Positions 50,544-58,445 of a DNA stretch of 64,000 bases are shown here, piece by piece (within the stretch, counting starts at the first letter, position 1; each line of letters opens with the position of its first letter). The notes below the pieces were generated by a model that worked only from the letters and a program-made list of their open reading frames with translations, did not search any database and was not told the DNA's origin. The stretch lies in contig CAZBWM010000019.1 in NCBI GenBank assembly GCA_964495375.1, positions 1 to 64,000 of the forward strand, read 5' to 3'. Origin of the DNA: JAIESQ01 sp964495375. Lineage in GTDB: Bacteria; Planctomycetota; Planctomycetia; Pirellulales; JAEUIK01. The position numbers and the translations under genes are program-made.

Positions 50544-52475
50544 TTAGTTTGTCGCCGTCGCCGCGTCGCCGTCCGCTTGGCCACTGGCCGCCGCCGCCTG
50601 CTCGCCGCTGCTGGCCTTGGCCGGTTTGGTCAGCTCGAACGAGTCAAACATGCGGCCTTCGATGTCGTAGGCCTTGAAGACGATCGTGCGGTCGTGGATC
50701 GCCGCCTGGCAGTGATGGAACGCCCGCTGCACGTGCAGGCTAAACCAGGTGCGTTGCGGCGCGGGGTGCTCGAGCCGTCCGCCGCCGCCACCGCTGGTGA
50801 TGTAGCGGATGCCCTTGTCCTGGTTGATCGCCATGGCCAGAATCGGCCAGGTCCGCTCGTAGACGTGGATGTGCCCATTGAAGACGATGTCGACGCCGTA
50901 TTTTTCGTACAACGGGATCGCGTGCTGGGCGTTGGGATAGCCGAAGGTGTACGGGCCACGCTTGGGGTTGCCGCGGATGTGGTCGCCGTAGTCGTCTTCG
51001 TCCGAACTGAAGCAGGGATGATGGTGCGCGGCGAACTTCCAGGCCGCGGTCGAGGCGGCCAGCTCTTTTTCGAGCCACTTGAATTGCTCGCTGTCGGGGC
51101 CCAGCGGGCGATTGGTGTCGAGCATGAAGAACTGCGCGTTGCCGTAGCGGAACGTGTACCAGTACTCTGGCTTGGGCATCGAGAAGTAGTCGTAGTACCA
51201 GTGCGAGTCCTTCTCGTGGTTGCCGATCACCGGAAAGGTTGGCACGTGAGCCATCAACCGGGCGCACGGTTCGAACAAATCTTTGAGCCACTGGTTCTTG
51301 GCGAACCCGTCGTCGACCACGTCGCCGCAGTGCAGTAGAAAGTTCGGCCGCAAGGCATACGCCCCTTCGGCACACTTGCGCGTCACCTCGGGGTTGCGCT
51401 GCGTGTCGCCGATGATGGCGAATGCAAAAGGGCGGTCGGCCGGCGGCGCGGTTTGAAACGAGTAGATCTCGCTCTCGACTTTCACGCCCGCCTCATCGGT
51501 GCAGACGACCTGGTAAAAGTAGCGCGTGTGAGGCTTGAGCTCGGCCAGGGTCAACTCGCTGATCAACTTGGATTCGGCCGTGGTCGCGGTTTTCTCCAGG
51601 GGCTGAACCTCGGCGTAGCGGACTTCCATTTTCGTCGGCCGCGAGGTCTCGCAGAGAATGGTCATCGAATCGAGCGTGCCAAACTGCAGGTAGGGGCGCA
51701 CCAAGAACGACAACTCTTCCTCGGCCGGCAGCCAGGCCAGCAGGTTGCGGTTCTTGTCGGCGATCTTGTCAATTTCGTCGGCCGAAAGGGCGCGGCGATA
51801 GGCCTTGGTTTCAAACAGCGCGCCCTTGAGAGGATGGTTTTCGTCGCGGTCGATGTAAGCGCCGATCGCGTACTCGGCTTCCGGCGGGTAGAGAATATCG
51901 CCCGACTGTTCGGCCGATTCGGTCGACAGTAGCCCGTCGACGTAGAGCTTCATCGTGGCGCCGTCGTAGGTGCCGACGACGTAGTGCCAGCCACCCGTGC
52001 GAATGGCCGAGCCGCTCGTGAGCGTGGTAAATCGACCGTCACCGTCGTCCGCGCCGGTAGTGGAAAGCGAAAACGAGAAGTGCTCGCGATCAAAGCCTAA
52101 TAGCCAACCCTGCTGGGCGCCATCGTTGTTCTGGAAGCAGCCGACGAGGCCACCGTGCTCACCGGTTTTTGCCAGGCTGACCCACGCGGAGACCGAGAAT
52201 TCGCCCGTCGGCAGAATGGTGCGGGCTTCGTCCATCGATCGCGACAGGCTCAGCCGCTCGGCGCCGGCGAATCGCAGGCATTCGGTCGGGCCATGCTGGG
52301 TCACCTCGGGCTTGCCGACGAGAATCGCAGTGGCCTGGTGCGAGACATCTTCCCAGGCGCCATTGCGAATCGGGTGGGTGCCCACGGCGAAGTGGTAGAG
52401 GAGACGATCTTCGTGATGATCGGGGTGCCCGAGCAGCCCCCCGGCCAACAGGGCGGCAGTCCAGATCGTTTGCAT
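50544..52475 (-). CDS. secreted LamG/metallophosphoesterase protein
   Basis: A 643-aa exported protein (signal peptide about 1-17) in three parts. First, a concanavalin-like LamG sandwich (about 40-230; FSVSAWVSLAKTGEHGGLVG, TGGWHYVVGTYDGATMKLYV). Second, a fibronectin-like domain (LVRPYLQFGTLDSMTILCET). Third, a purple-acid-phosphatase-type calcineurin domain with metal motifs GDTQ, GDVVDDG, GNHE, HHHPCF and GHIHVYER. It should cleave phosphate esters outside the cytoplasm; the LamG part probably binds a glycan. Ala-rich tail. It lies just downstream of nothing co-directional except the SNF2 gene 36 nt beyond its stop, so the two may share a transcript. Confidence 0.88.
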   Translation of the reverse strand: MQTIWTAALLAGGLLGHPDHHEDRLLYHFAVGTHPIRNGAWEDVSHQATAILVGKPEVTQHGPTECLRFAGAERLSLSRSMDEARTILPTGEFSVSAWVSLAKTGEHGGLVGCFQNNDGAQQGWLLGFDREHFSFSLSTTGADDGDGRFTTLTSGSAIRTGGWHYVVGTYDGATMKLYVDGLLSTESAEQSGDILYPPEAEYAIGAYIDRDENHPLKGALFETKAYRRALSADEIDKIADKNRNLLAWLPAEEELSFLVRPYLQFGTLDSMTILCETSRPTKMEVRYAEVQPLEKTATTAESKLISELTLAELKPHTRYFYQVVCTDEAGVKVESEIYSFQTAPPADRPFAFAIIGDTQRNPEVTRKCAEGAYALRPNFLLHCGDVVDDGFAKNQWLKDLFEPCARLMAHVPTFPVIGNHEKDSHWYYDYFSMPKPEYWYTFRYGNAQFFMLDTNRPLGPDSEQFKWLEKELAASTAAWKFAAHHHPCFSSDEDDYGDHIRGNPKRGPYTFGYPNAQHAIPLYEKYGVDIVFNGHIHVYERTWPILAMAINQDKGIRYITSGGGGGRLEHPAPQRTWFSLHVQRAFHHCQAAIHDRTIVFKAYDIEGRMFDSFELTKPAKASSGEQAAAASGQADGDAATATN

Positions 52476-52736
52476 GAGTATGATTCTCCGGCGGAACTCG
52501 GGCGAGGTCTCTCCAATGTTGCAGAGTAATTGGACAGTTTGAGGCGTGGATCGACAACCGGTTCGCGATCCAGATTCTTGGTTTTCGTGGCCGAACGCGT
52601 GGGCATCCGCTCCGGCAAGCTGGCGAGTGGGTCGATCGCGGGGCGACGGGGCGCCGCCTTCGCATACAGAAGTCGGTCGCCGTCGCGGGTCATGTGGGCC
52701 GCTTCTTTAGACAGTGCGTCCGATTGAAAAGCGTGA

Positions 52737-52800
52737 GCCACGGGTTCTGCTCGTGCTCCCTCGGCACGCCGTAAACCACGACAGGGGCGGAGCCCGTGGC
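52737..52800. repeat. GCCACGGG inverted repeat in a 470-nt spacer
   Basis: GCCACGGGTTC (52737-) and GGAGCCCGTGGC (ending 52800) are almost perfectly complementary around about 42 nt. The rest of the divergent spacer 52476-52946 shows no gene or strong promoter. Confidence 0.6.
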
Positions 52801-52946
52801 ACACGGTGTGAAATCAATTCATCCAGACTGACCCGTTACCTAATTTCTGTTTGAACCGCGTGCCAGCACGGGGCATGATAGGACGACAACACAGCCGGGG
52901 CGCGTGCCGATTCATACACAAGAAAACCACAACTCAGGCGGATGCC

Positions 52947-54476
52947 ATGATCACTTTGCTTCGATACCTGATCGTCGCGAGTTTGCTCGCTGTCGTTTCG
53001 CTAAGTGCAGCGGCCCGGGGCGCCGACGCGCCGCAGGCCAACACACGCCCCAACGTGTTGTTTCTGATCGCCGATGATCTCAACAACTTGCTGGGCTGCT
53101 ACGGCGATCCGCTGGCCAAGACACCGAACATCGATCGCCTGGCCGCGCGCGGGGCGCGCTTCGATCGCGCCTACTGCGCCTTCCCCCTCTGTGGGCCGAG
53201 CCGCAACTCGTTTCTCACCGGCTTGTATCCCAACAGCACAGGCATCCACACCAACGGCGTCGTGTTTCGTCAGACGATTCCCAAGCAGCACAGCATGCCG
53301 CAGGCGTTTCGGTTGTCGGGCTACTTCGCCGGCCGCGTCGGCAAGCTTTACCATTACAACGTGCCGCGCTCGATCGGCACCAACGGGCACGACGATCCCG
53401 GCTCGTGGGAACTGGAGCTGAACCCGGCCGGCGTTGACCGACTGCAAGAAGAGTCGAAGATTTTCACGTTCACGCCGGGCAATTTCGGCGGAACGCTGAG
53501 CTGGTACGCGTCGCCCCAAAAGGACGACCTGCACACCGATGCGCTCAACGCCGAGGACGCCGCCTGGGTGCTGGAGCGCTGCGCGAAGCGGAAAGATCGG
53601 CCGTTCTTTCTGGCGGTCGGTTTCTTTCGACCGCACACGCCGTACGTGGCGCCGCAAGCGTACTTCGACCAGCACCCGACGAGCGACATGCCGGTGGTGC
53701 AAGGGATTGCCGAGGACCGCGCCGATATTCCGCCTGCGGGCCTGGCGAGCGGCAAGCCTGAGCAGGATCGCATGACCGACGATCAGCGGCGCGAAGTACG
53801 GCAAGCCTATAACGCGGCGATCAGCTTCATGGACGCGCAGGTCGGCCGCGTGCTCGACGCGCTCGATCGGCTCGGTTTGGCCGACAACACGATCATCGTC
53901 TTCACGAGCGACCACGGTTATCACATGGGCGAACACGGGCTGTGGCAAAAGATGAGCCTGTTCGAGGAGAGCTCGCGCGTGCCGCTGTTGATCGCAGCGC
54001 CGGGCCTGGGCAACGGGACGGTGGTTTCGACGCCCGTCTCGCAGATCGATCTGTTCCCGACGCTGGCTGAATTGTGCGCGGTGAAAACGCCTGACAATCT
54101 GCCGGGGCAAAGCCTGGCGCCGATGCTGCGCGACCCAGCGGCTGCGGGGCGCGGCTGGGCGCTGACCCAGGTGACGCGTGGCGGACGACGAGCGCGGCGC
54201 GCTGGTGCCGATCAAGAACCGTTTTATGGCTACAGCCTGCGGACGCCGCGCTGGCGCTTTACCGAGTGGGACGAGGGGCGCGAAGGGCGCGAGCTGTACG
54301 ATCACGACGCCGATGCCAAGGAGCTCAAGAACCTGGCCGAAGACCCGGCGCTGGCCACGACGGTCGCCGAGCTTTCGACGCAACTGCGCGACGCGGTGAA
54401 GACCTCGCTACCGCCGTCGGGTGAAATTCCGCCGATCCGCCCGGCGACGTGGGCGCCCGATTTGACGGACCCGTGA
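52947..54476 (+). CDS. secreted sulfatase (formylglycine type)
   Basis: A 509-aa exported sulfatase. After the signal peptide (about residues 1-25, LRYLIVASLLAVVSLSAAAR) come NVLFLIADDLNN (metal ligands), then the formylglycine site CGPSRNSFLTG (C-x-P-S-R; the Cys must be oxidised by a modifying enzyme), GKLYH, FFLAVGFFRPHTPYVAP, and SDHGYHMGEHGLWQK (second metal pair). The overall order and the PFFLAVGFFRPH segment resemble iduronate-2-sulfatase. Planctomycetes use such enzymes on sulfated algal polysaccharides. ATG at 52947 starts the signal peptide; upstream frame is not coding. Monocistronic. Confidence 0.93.
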   Translation: MITLLRYLIVASLLAVVSLSAAARGADAPQANTRPNVLFLIADDLNNLLGCYGDPLAKTPNIDRLAARGARFDRAYCAFPLCGPSRNSFLTGLYPNSTGIHTNGVVFRQTIPKQHSMPQAFRLSGYFAGRVGKLYHYNVPRSIGTNGHDDPGSWELELNPAGVDRLQEESKIFTFTPGNFGGTLSWYASPQKDDLHTDALNAEDAAWVLERCAKRKDRPFFLAVGFFRPHTPYVAPQAYFDQHPTSDMPVVQGIAEDRADIPPAGLASGKPEQDRMTDDQRREVRQAYNAAISFMDAQVGRVLDALDRLGLADNTIIVFTSDHGYHMGEHGLWQKMSLFEESSRVPLLIAAPGLGNGTVVSTPVSQIDLFPTLAELCAVKTPDNLPGQSLAPMLRDPAAAGRGWALTQVTRGGRRARRAGADQEPFYGYSLRTPRWRFTEWDEGREGRELYDHDADAKELKNLAEDPALATTVAELSTQLRDAVKTSLPPSGEIPPIRPATWAPDLTDP

Positions 54477-54496
54477 GCCGAGGTATGTGGGTTGGT

Positions 54497-54566
54497 AGGT
54501 GTCTGGAACCGACGAGCGTGAGAGACATTACGTGTCTAACGCGTGCCGAGTTGGTTCCTGACACCT
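54497..54566. repeat. AGGTGTC...GGAACC inverted repeat
   Basis: AGGTGTCTGGAACC (54497-54510) and GGTTCCTGACACCT (54553-54566) are inverted with one mismatch; same family as 42150-42219. It follows the sulfatase stop by 20 nt and could act as a terminator-like structure. Confidence 0.75.
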
Positions 54567-54678
54567 TCTGCCCTGCCGCGACACGCTGCCGAGGGTGTCA
54601 TGAACCACCTCGATGCGCGTCACGCAAGATCCAGGTCGCACACTCGGCGGTTCCAGACAACTTGGCGAAGCGGGCGCT

Positions 54679-55455
54679 TCAACTCCCCACACCCAGCGAC
54701 TCGTGTTGCCGTTTGACAGCAGCCTGGTAGCGGGCGAATGCCTCCTCGTCGCGCCGGCAGCTCGCGCCACGGAAGACCATCGCGAACGCCCGGCGCTGCT
54801 GGTCGTGCGAGCGATTTGGCTCGGCGCGATGGATCGCCTCGCCATGATGGGCGACGACATCCCCCGGCTGCAAATGGATTGGGACTTCGCGCGCTTCGTC
54901 CGCGGGACTGTAGTCGCTGATCGCCTGCGAAAAGCCGAGTACCGCCGACCGCGCGTGCGGTCGGAGGCCCGCGGCGTGCGAACCGCGCACGTAGCGCAGG
55001 CAACCGTTCTCTTCACCGACCGCGTCGAGCGCCAGCCAAATCGTCACCACGTTGGGCGGCTTCAAGCAGAAGTAGTAGTTGTCTTGATGCGGCGGCGTGG
55101 GATGCACCACGCCAGGGGGCTTGTTGAACCACTCGGGCTGCTCGCAGGTGGCCGACTCGCCAACGAGCGCTGCGGCCAGCGATGTCCACTTGGGATGCCT
55201 GGCGTAGTCGCGAAAGAACGGATCGACCCCCATGTGCTGCATCTGCTTGAGCGTCTCGGGCCGCGCGCGATCTTGATAGAAGGCCGAGGTCTCGGGCAAG
55301 CCGGGAACGACATCACGAATGTAACGATCGAGCTCGCTGCCGAGAGCGGCCAGTTCGTCGCCGCTTAAGAACTGTCGCACGATCACGAAGCCATCGCGAT
55401 CGAAAGCGTCCTTGGCAGCATGCCAATTAGGGTCGTGAGTCATGTGGTCGCTCAT
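54679..55455 (-). CDS. phytanoyl-CoA dioxygenase (PhyH) family protein
   Basis: A 258-aa Fe(II)/2-oxoglutarate-dependent oxygenase. The iron-binding H-x-D is in PTPPHQDNYYF and the distal histidine in GDVVAHHGEAIHRAEPNRS, with the 2-oxoglutarate arginine probably in QQRRAFAMVF. N-terminal FDRDGFVIVRQFLSGDEL is typical of the family. Members hydroxylate or halogenate small molecules; the substrate here is unknown. The gene begins 11 nt after the aminotransferase stop, so the two are co-transcribed and may act in one small-molecule pathway. Confidence 0.88.
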   Translation of the reverse strand: MSDHMTHDPNWHAAKDAFDRDGFVIVRQFLSGDELAALGSELDRYIRDVVPGLPETSAFYQDRARPETLKQMQHMGVDPFFRDYARHPKWTSLAAALVGESATCEQPEWFNKPPGVVHPTPPHQDNYYFCLKPPNVVTIWLALDAVGEENGCLRYVRGSHAAGLRPHARSAVLGFSQAISDYSPADEAREVPIHLQPGDVVAHHGEAIHRAEPNRSHDQQRRAFAMVFRGASCRRDEEAFARYQAAVKRQHESLGVGS

Positions 55456-55465
55456 TGGGAAGTTT

Positions 55466-56815
55466 CTATCGCACCAAACGGCGAAAGTGTTCCAGCTGCA
55501 CGTCGCATTCTAACAACTCGTCGAGCGCGCGATCGGCCAGGCCGCGGGCCAAGATCGCGAACGTCTCGCGGGCGGCGGCGACCGTCTGTTCGAGTTCCGC
55601 GTCTTGCTGGGCGGCGTTCAAGTAGAACGACGCGTAACCGTGGCAGCCACGCTTGGCCATCTCTTGAATAAAGAGGGTCGCCAGCTTGCGGCGCGTGGCT
55701 TCGTTGGTCTCGCCGAAATGCAAATGCGGATGAATGGCCAGCCCGCCACAGTCGACGTCGAGCCCTACTTCGGCGGCGACCGCGTTGAGTCGCGATTGCA
55801 GCCGCGCGCCGAACTTCCATAGCCCCGCGGGCACATCGCGGAGCTTGATCTCGGCCAGCGTGGTGAGCGCCGCGCGCAGGCCAATCGTGTCGCTCCAGTA
55901 GGTGCTCGAAACGAACATGCGGGCGGAGGGCTCCATCACGTCGCGCAGGCCGGCGACAACCGCCATCGGGTAGCCGTTGGAGATCGATTTGGCCAGCACC
56001 GCCATATCAGGGGTGACGCCGACATAACCTTGTGCGCCGGCCAGACCGTAGCGAAAGCCGGTCGAGACCTCGTCGAAGATCAGGATCGCGCCGTGTTCGC
56101 GCGCTAGCCGCGCGACTGCCGCGAGATATCCGGGCGGCGGTGCTTCGGAGCGCAGCGGTTCCATCATCACGGCCGCGACCTGGCCGCGATTGTCGTCGAG
56201 CAAGTGGCCGAGCGCCGCGACGTCGCCGTATGGAAAAGGAATCGTCGTGCCTGCCAGCGCCGCCGGCACGCCGATCGGTTCGATGCCAGGGAAGAGATGC
56301 GCATTGAGGTTCGATTCGGCCGCGAGATTGGCCGCCAGGTACCAGTCGTGCCAGCCGTGGTACCCGCAGACGAGCACCTTGTCGCGGCCGACCACTCCGC
56401 GGGCGATCCGCACGGCCATGGCGCAGGCCTCGCCGCCCGTCTTGGCGTAGCGCACCATCTCGGCGCAGGGCAACATACGGCACAGTTCTTCGGCCAGCTC
56501 GAGCTCCAGCGGATGGTTGATCGAATACATCGTGCCGAGGCTGATCTGCTGGCGGACTGCGTCGTCAACCACCGGATCGGCATAACCGAGCACAATGGCG
56601 CCGATACCGCTGACCCAGTCGATGTACTCGTAGCCGTCGACATCCCAGAAACGGGCGCCTTGGGCCCGCGCCGCGTAGACGGGCGATACTCCGCAGGCAA
56701 ACCGCGTCGGGCGGCGGCTGATCAACTGCGTGCCGCCGGGCAGGATTTCGAGCGCGCGATGGAAAAGCTCCATCGATCGGGGAACTCGCGACTTTGACGG
56801 GCGTTGCGAGGTCAT
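55466..56815 (-). CDS. class III PLP aminotransferase (glutamate-1-semialdehyde aminomutase-like)
   Basis: A 449-aa pyridoxal-phosphate enzyme of the class III aminotransferase family. Landmarks: GGTQLISRRPTRFACGVSPVY, RFWDVDGYEYIDWVSGIGAIVLGYADP, CGYHGWHDWYL, ILIFDEVSTGFRYG (Asp contacting the PLP ring) and LAKSISNGYPMAVVAG (lysine for the internal aldimine). The opening and the TGxxxxxxG pattern (KTGGEACAMAVRIAR) resemble glutamate-1-semialdehyde 2,1-aminomutase, but pairing with a PhyH dioxygenase suggests a special metabolic role, not haem synthesis. ATG at 56815 is used; the open frame upstream to 56905 is basic and unlike the family. First gene of a two-gene operon. Confidence 0.88.
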   Translation of the reverse strand: MTSQRPSKSRVPRSMELFHRALEILPGGTQLISRRPTRFACGVSPVYAARAQGARFWDVDGYEYIDWVSGIGAIVLGYADPVVDDAVRQQISLGTMYSINHPLELELAEELCRMLPCAEMVRYAKTGGEACAMAVRIARGVVGRDKVLVCGYHGWHDWYLAANLAAESNLNAHLFPGIEPIGVPAALAGTTIPFPYGDVAALGHLLDDNRGQVAAVMMEPLRSEAPPPGYLAAVARLAREHGAILIFDEVSTGFRYGLAGAQGYVGVTPDMAVLAKSISNGYPMAVVAGLRDVMEPSARMFVSSTYWSDTIGLRAALTTLAEIKLRDVPAGLWKFGARLQSRLNAVAAEVGLDVDCGGLAIHPHLHFGETNEATRRKLATLFIQEMAKRGCHGYASFYLNAAQQDAELEQTVAAARETFAILARGLADRALDELLECDVQLEHFRRLVR

Positions 56816-56969
56816 GCGGCTGACTGGCTGAGGGAGGTGCGAAGCATGGTCATACCGCGTGCGAAGCCCGCGGCGCCGGGATTTCCAGCGGTGCTCGAAT
56901 GCCACGCGATGGCCTGCGGGGTAGCAATGCCAAATGGCTCGGGGATTATGTTCGACCTGCGGTGAGCCA

Positions 56970-58394
56970 TTACCCTAACACCCCGTGTACCACGTTGCCG
57001 GCCACGTCGGTCAATCGGTAGTCGCGGCCGCTATGGCGGTAGGTCAGCCGCTCGTGGTCGAGGCCCATCAGGTGCAAGATCGTGGCATGAAAGTCGTGTA
57101 CGTGGACCGGATCGTGGGCGACGCGCATCCCATACTCGTCGGTCTCGCCGTAGACCGTGCCCGCCTTCACGCCGGCGCCGGCCAGCCAGGAGCTGAAGGC
57201 CCAGTTGTGATGCTCGCGCCCCTTGGCATCGGCCGAATTGTTGAACGGCGTGCGGCCGAACTCCGTCGTCCACACGACAAGCGTTTCGTCCAACAGCCCG
57301 CGCTGCTTGAGATCGGCCAAAAGCGCGGCGATCGGTTGATCGACGTTCTTGGCCAGTCGGGCGTGGTCCTGCATGTCGCCGTGCGAGTCCCAGTTGTTCG
57401 AAGAACCGGTGTCGATCAATTCGACGAACCGCACGCCGCGCTCGACCAGCCGCCGCGCGGCCAGGCACTGCCAGGCGAACCCCTGCGTGCTGTCGCGTTG
57501 GAGTCCATACATCCGCAGCGTGCCGTCGGTTTCGCGCGACAAATCAAACGCATCGGGCACCGCCATCTGCATGCCGAAGGCGGTCTCGAACGAACGGACC
57601 CGGGCGGCCAGCAGGGGATCGGCCTCGTGCTGAGCGAGGTGGCGTTGGTTGAACCGCTCGAGCGCAGCCAACTCGAGTTCTTGTCGCGATCGGCCGACGC
57701 GCGGGGCGATGTTCGCCACCGGCTCGGCCGAGGGCACGACGACCGTCCCCTGATGCGCGCCGGGCAGAAAGTCGCTCGCATAGACCTGCGATCCGGCGTA
57801 CGTCTGGGCCGGCGCGATCGCGATGAACGACGGCAGATTACGATTCTCCGTCCCCAGTCCGTAGCTTACCCACGCGCCAAGACTCGGCCGAGCGAAATTG
57901 AACGAACCGGTGTGCATCCCCAGCGTGGCGTTGTAATGATTTGAGTGGTCGGTATGCAGCGAACGAATCACCGCCAGCTCGTCGACCTTGCCGGCCACGT
58001 GCGGAAACAGCGTGCTGACCTCGGTGCCGCACTGGCCATGCCGGTGGAACTCCCACTGCGGCCGCTTGAGAAAAATCCGCTCGTAGCCCGGCCGATTCTG
58101 AATCTCCGGATGGTCAAGTTTGACTTCACGGCCGACGTCGGCGGCCAACCGGGGCTTGTGATCGAATGTATCAACGTGCGAGACGCCGCCGGTCATGAAC
58201 AAGAAGATGACGTGTTTCGCCCGACCGGCGAAGTGAGGCGCACGCGGGGCGAGTGCGTCTGCCGGTTCTATCGGACTTGCCGACGCCGTGTCGGCGGCCA
58301 ACAGCTCGTGTACCAGGCCCGGGAACAAGAGCGAACCGGCGACGCACGAACGCAATACATCGCGTCGATTGCAGGAGCAGTTACCGTGTCGCAT
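56970..58394 (-). CDS. DUF1501 (sulfatase-like) exported protein
   Basis: A 474-aa protein of the DUF1501 family, widespread in Planctomycetota and related to the alkaline phosphatase/sulfatase fold. A twin-arginine-like start (CNRRDVLRSCVAGSLLFPGL) suggests Tat export. Typical segments: HVIFLFMTGGVSHVDTFDHKP, GQCGTEVSTLFPHVA, HTGSFNFARPSLGAWVSYGLG, WDSHGDMQDHARLAKNVDQP, VWTTEFGRTPFN and REHHNWAFSSWLAG. Function is not established; it is nearly always paired with a PSD1 protein, as here (51 nt downstream of it). ATG at 58394 was preferred to a TTG at 58412. Confidence 0.93.
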   Translation of the reverse strand: MRHGNCSCNRRDVLRSCVAGSLLFPGLVHELLAADTASASPIEPADALAPRAPHFAGRAKHVIFLFMTGGVSHVDTFDHKPRLAADVGREVKLDHPEIQNRPGYERIFLKRPQWEFHRHGQCGTEVSTLFPHVAGKVDELAVIRSLHTDHSNHYNATLGMHTGSFNFARPSLGAWVSYGLGTENRNLPSFIAIAPAQTYAGSQVYASDFLPGAHQGTVVVPSAEPVANIAPRVGRSRQELELAALERFNQRHLAQHEADPLLAARVRSFETAFGMQMAVPDAFDLSRETDGTLRMYGLQRDSTQGFAWQCLAARRLVERGVRFVELIDTGSSNNWDSHGDMQDHARLAKNVDQPIAALLADLKQRGLLDETLVVWTTEFGRTPFNNSADAKGREHHNWAFSSWLAGAGVKAGTVYGETDEYGMRVAHDPVHVHDFHATILHLMGLDHERLTYRHSGRDYRLTDVAGNVVHGVLG

Positions 58395-58445
58395 CGTCGG
58401 TCTCACATCCAAGGCGCTTGTGTGTGGTCGCCGCAGATCATCCGG

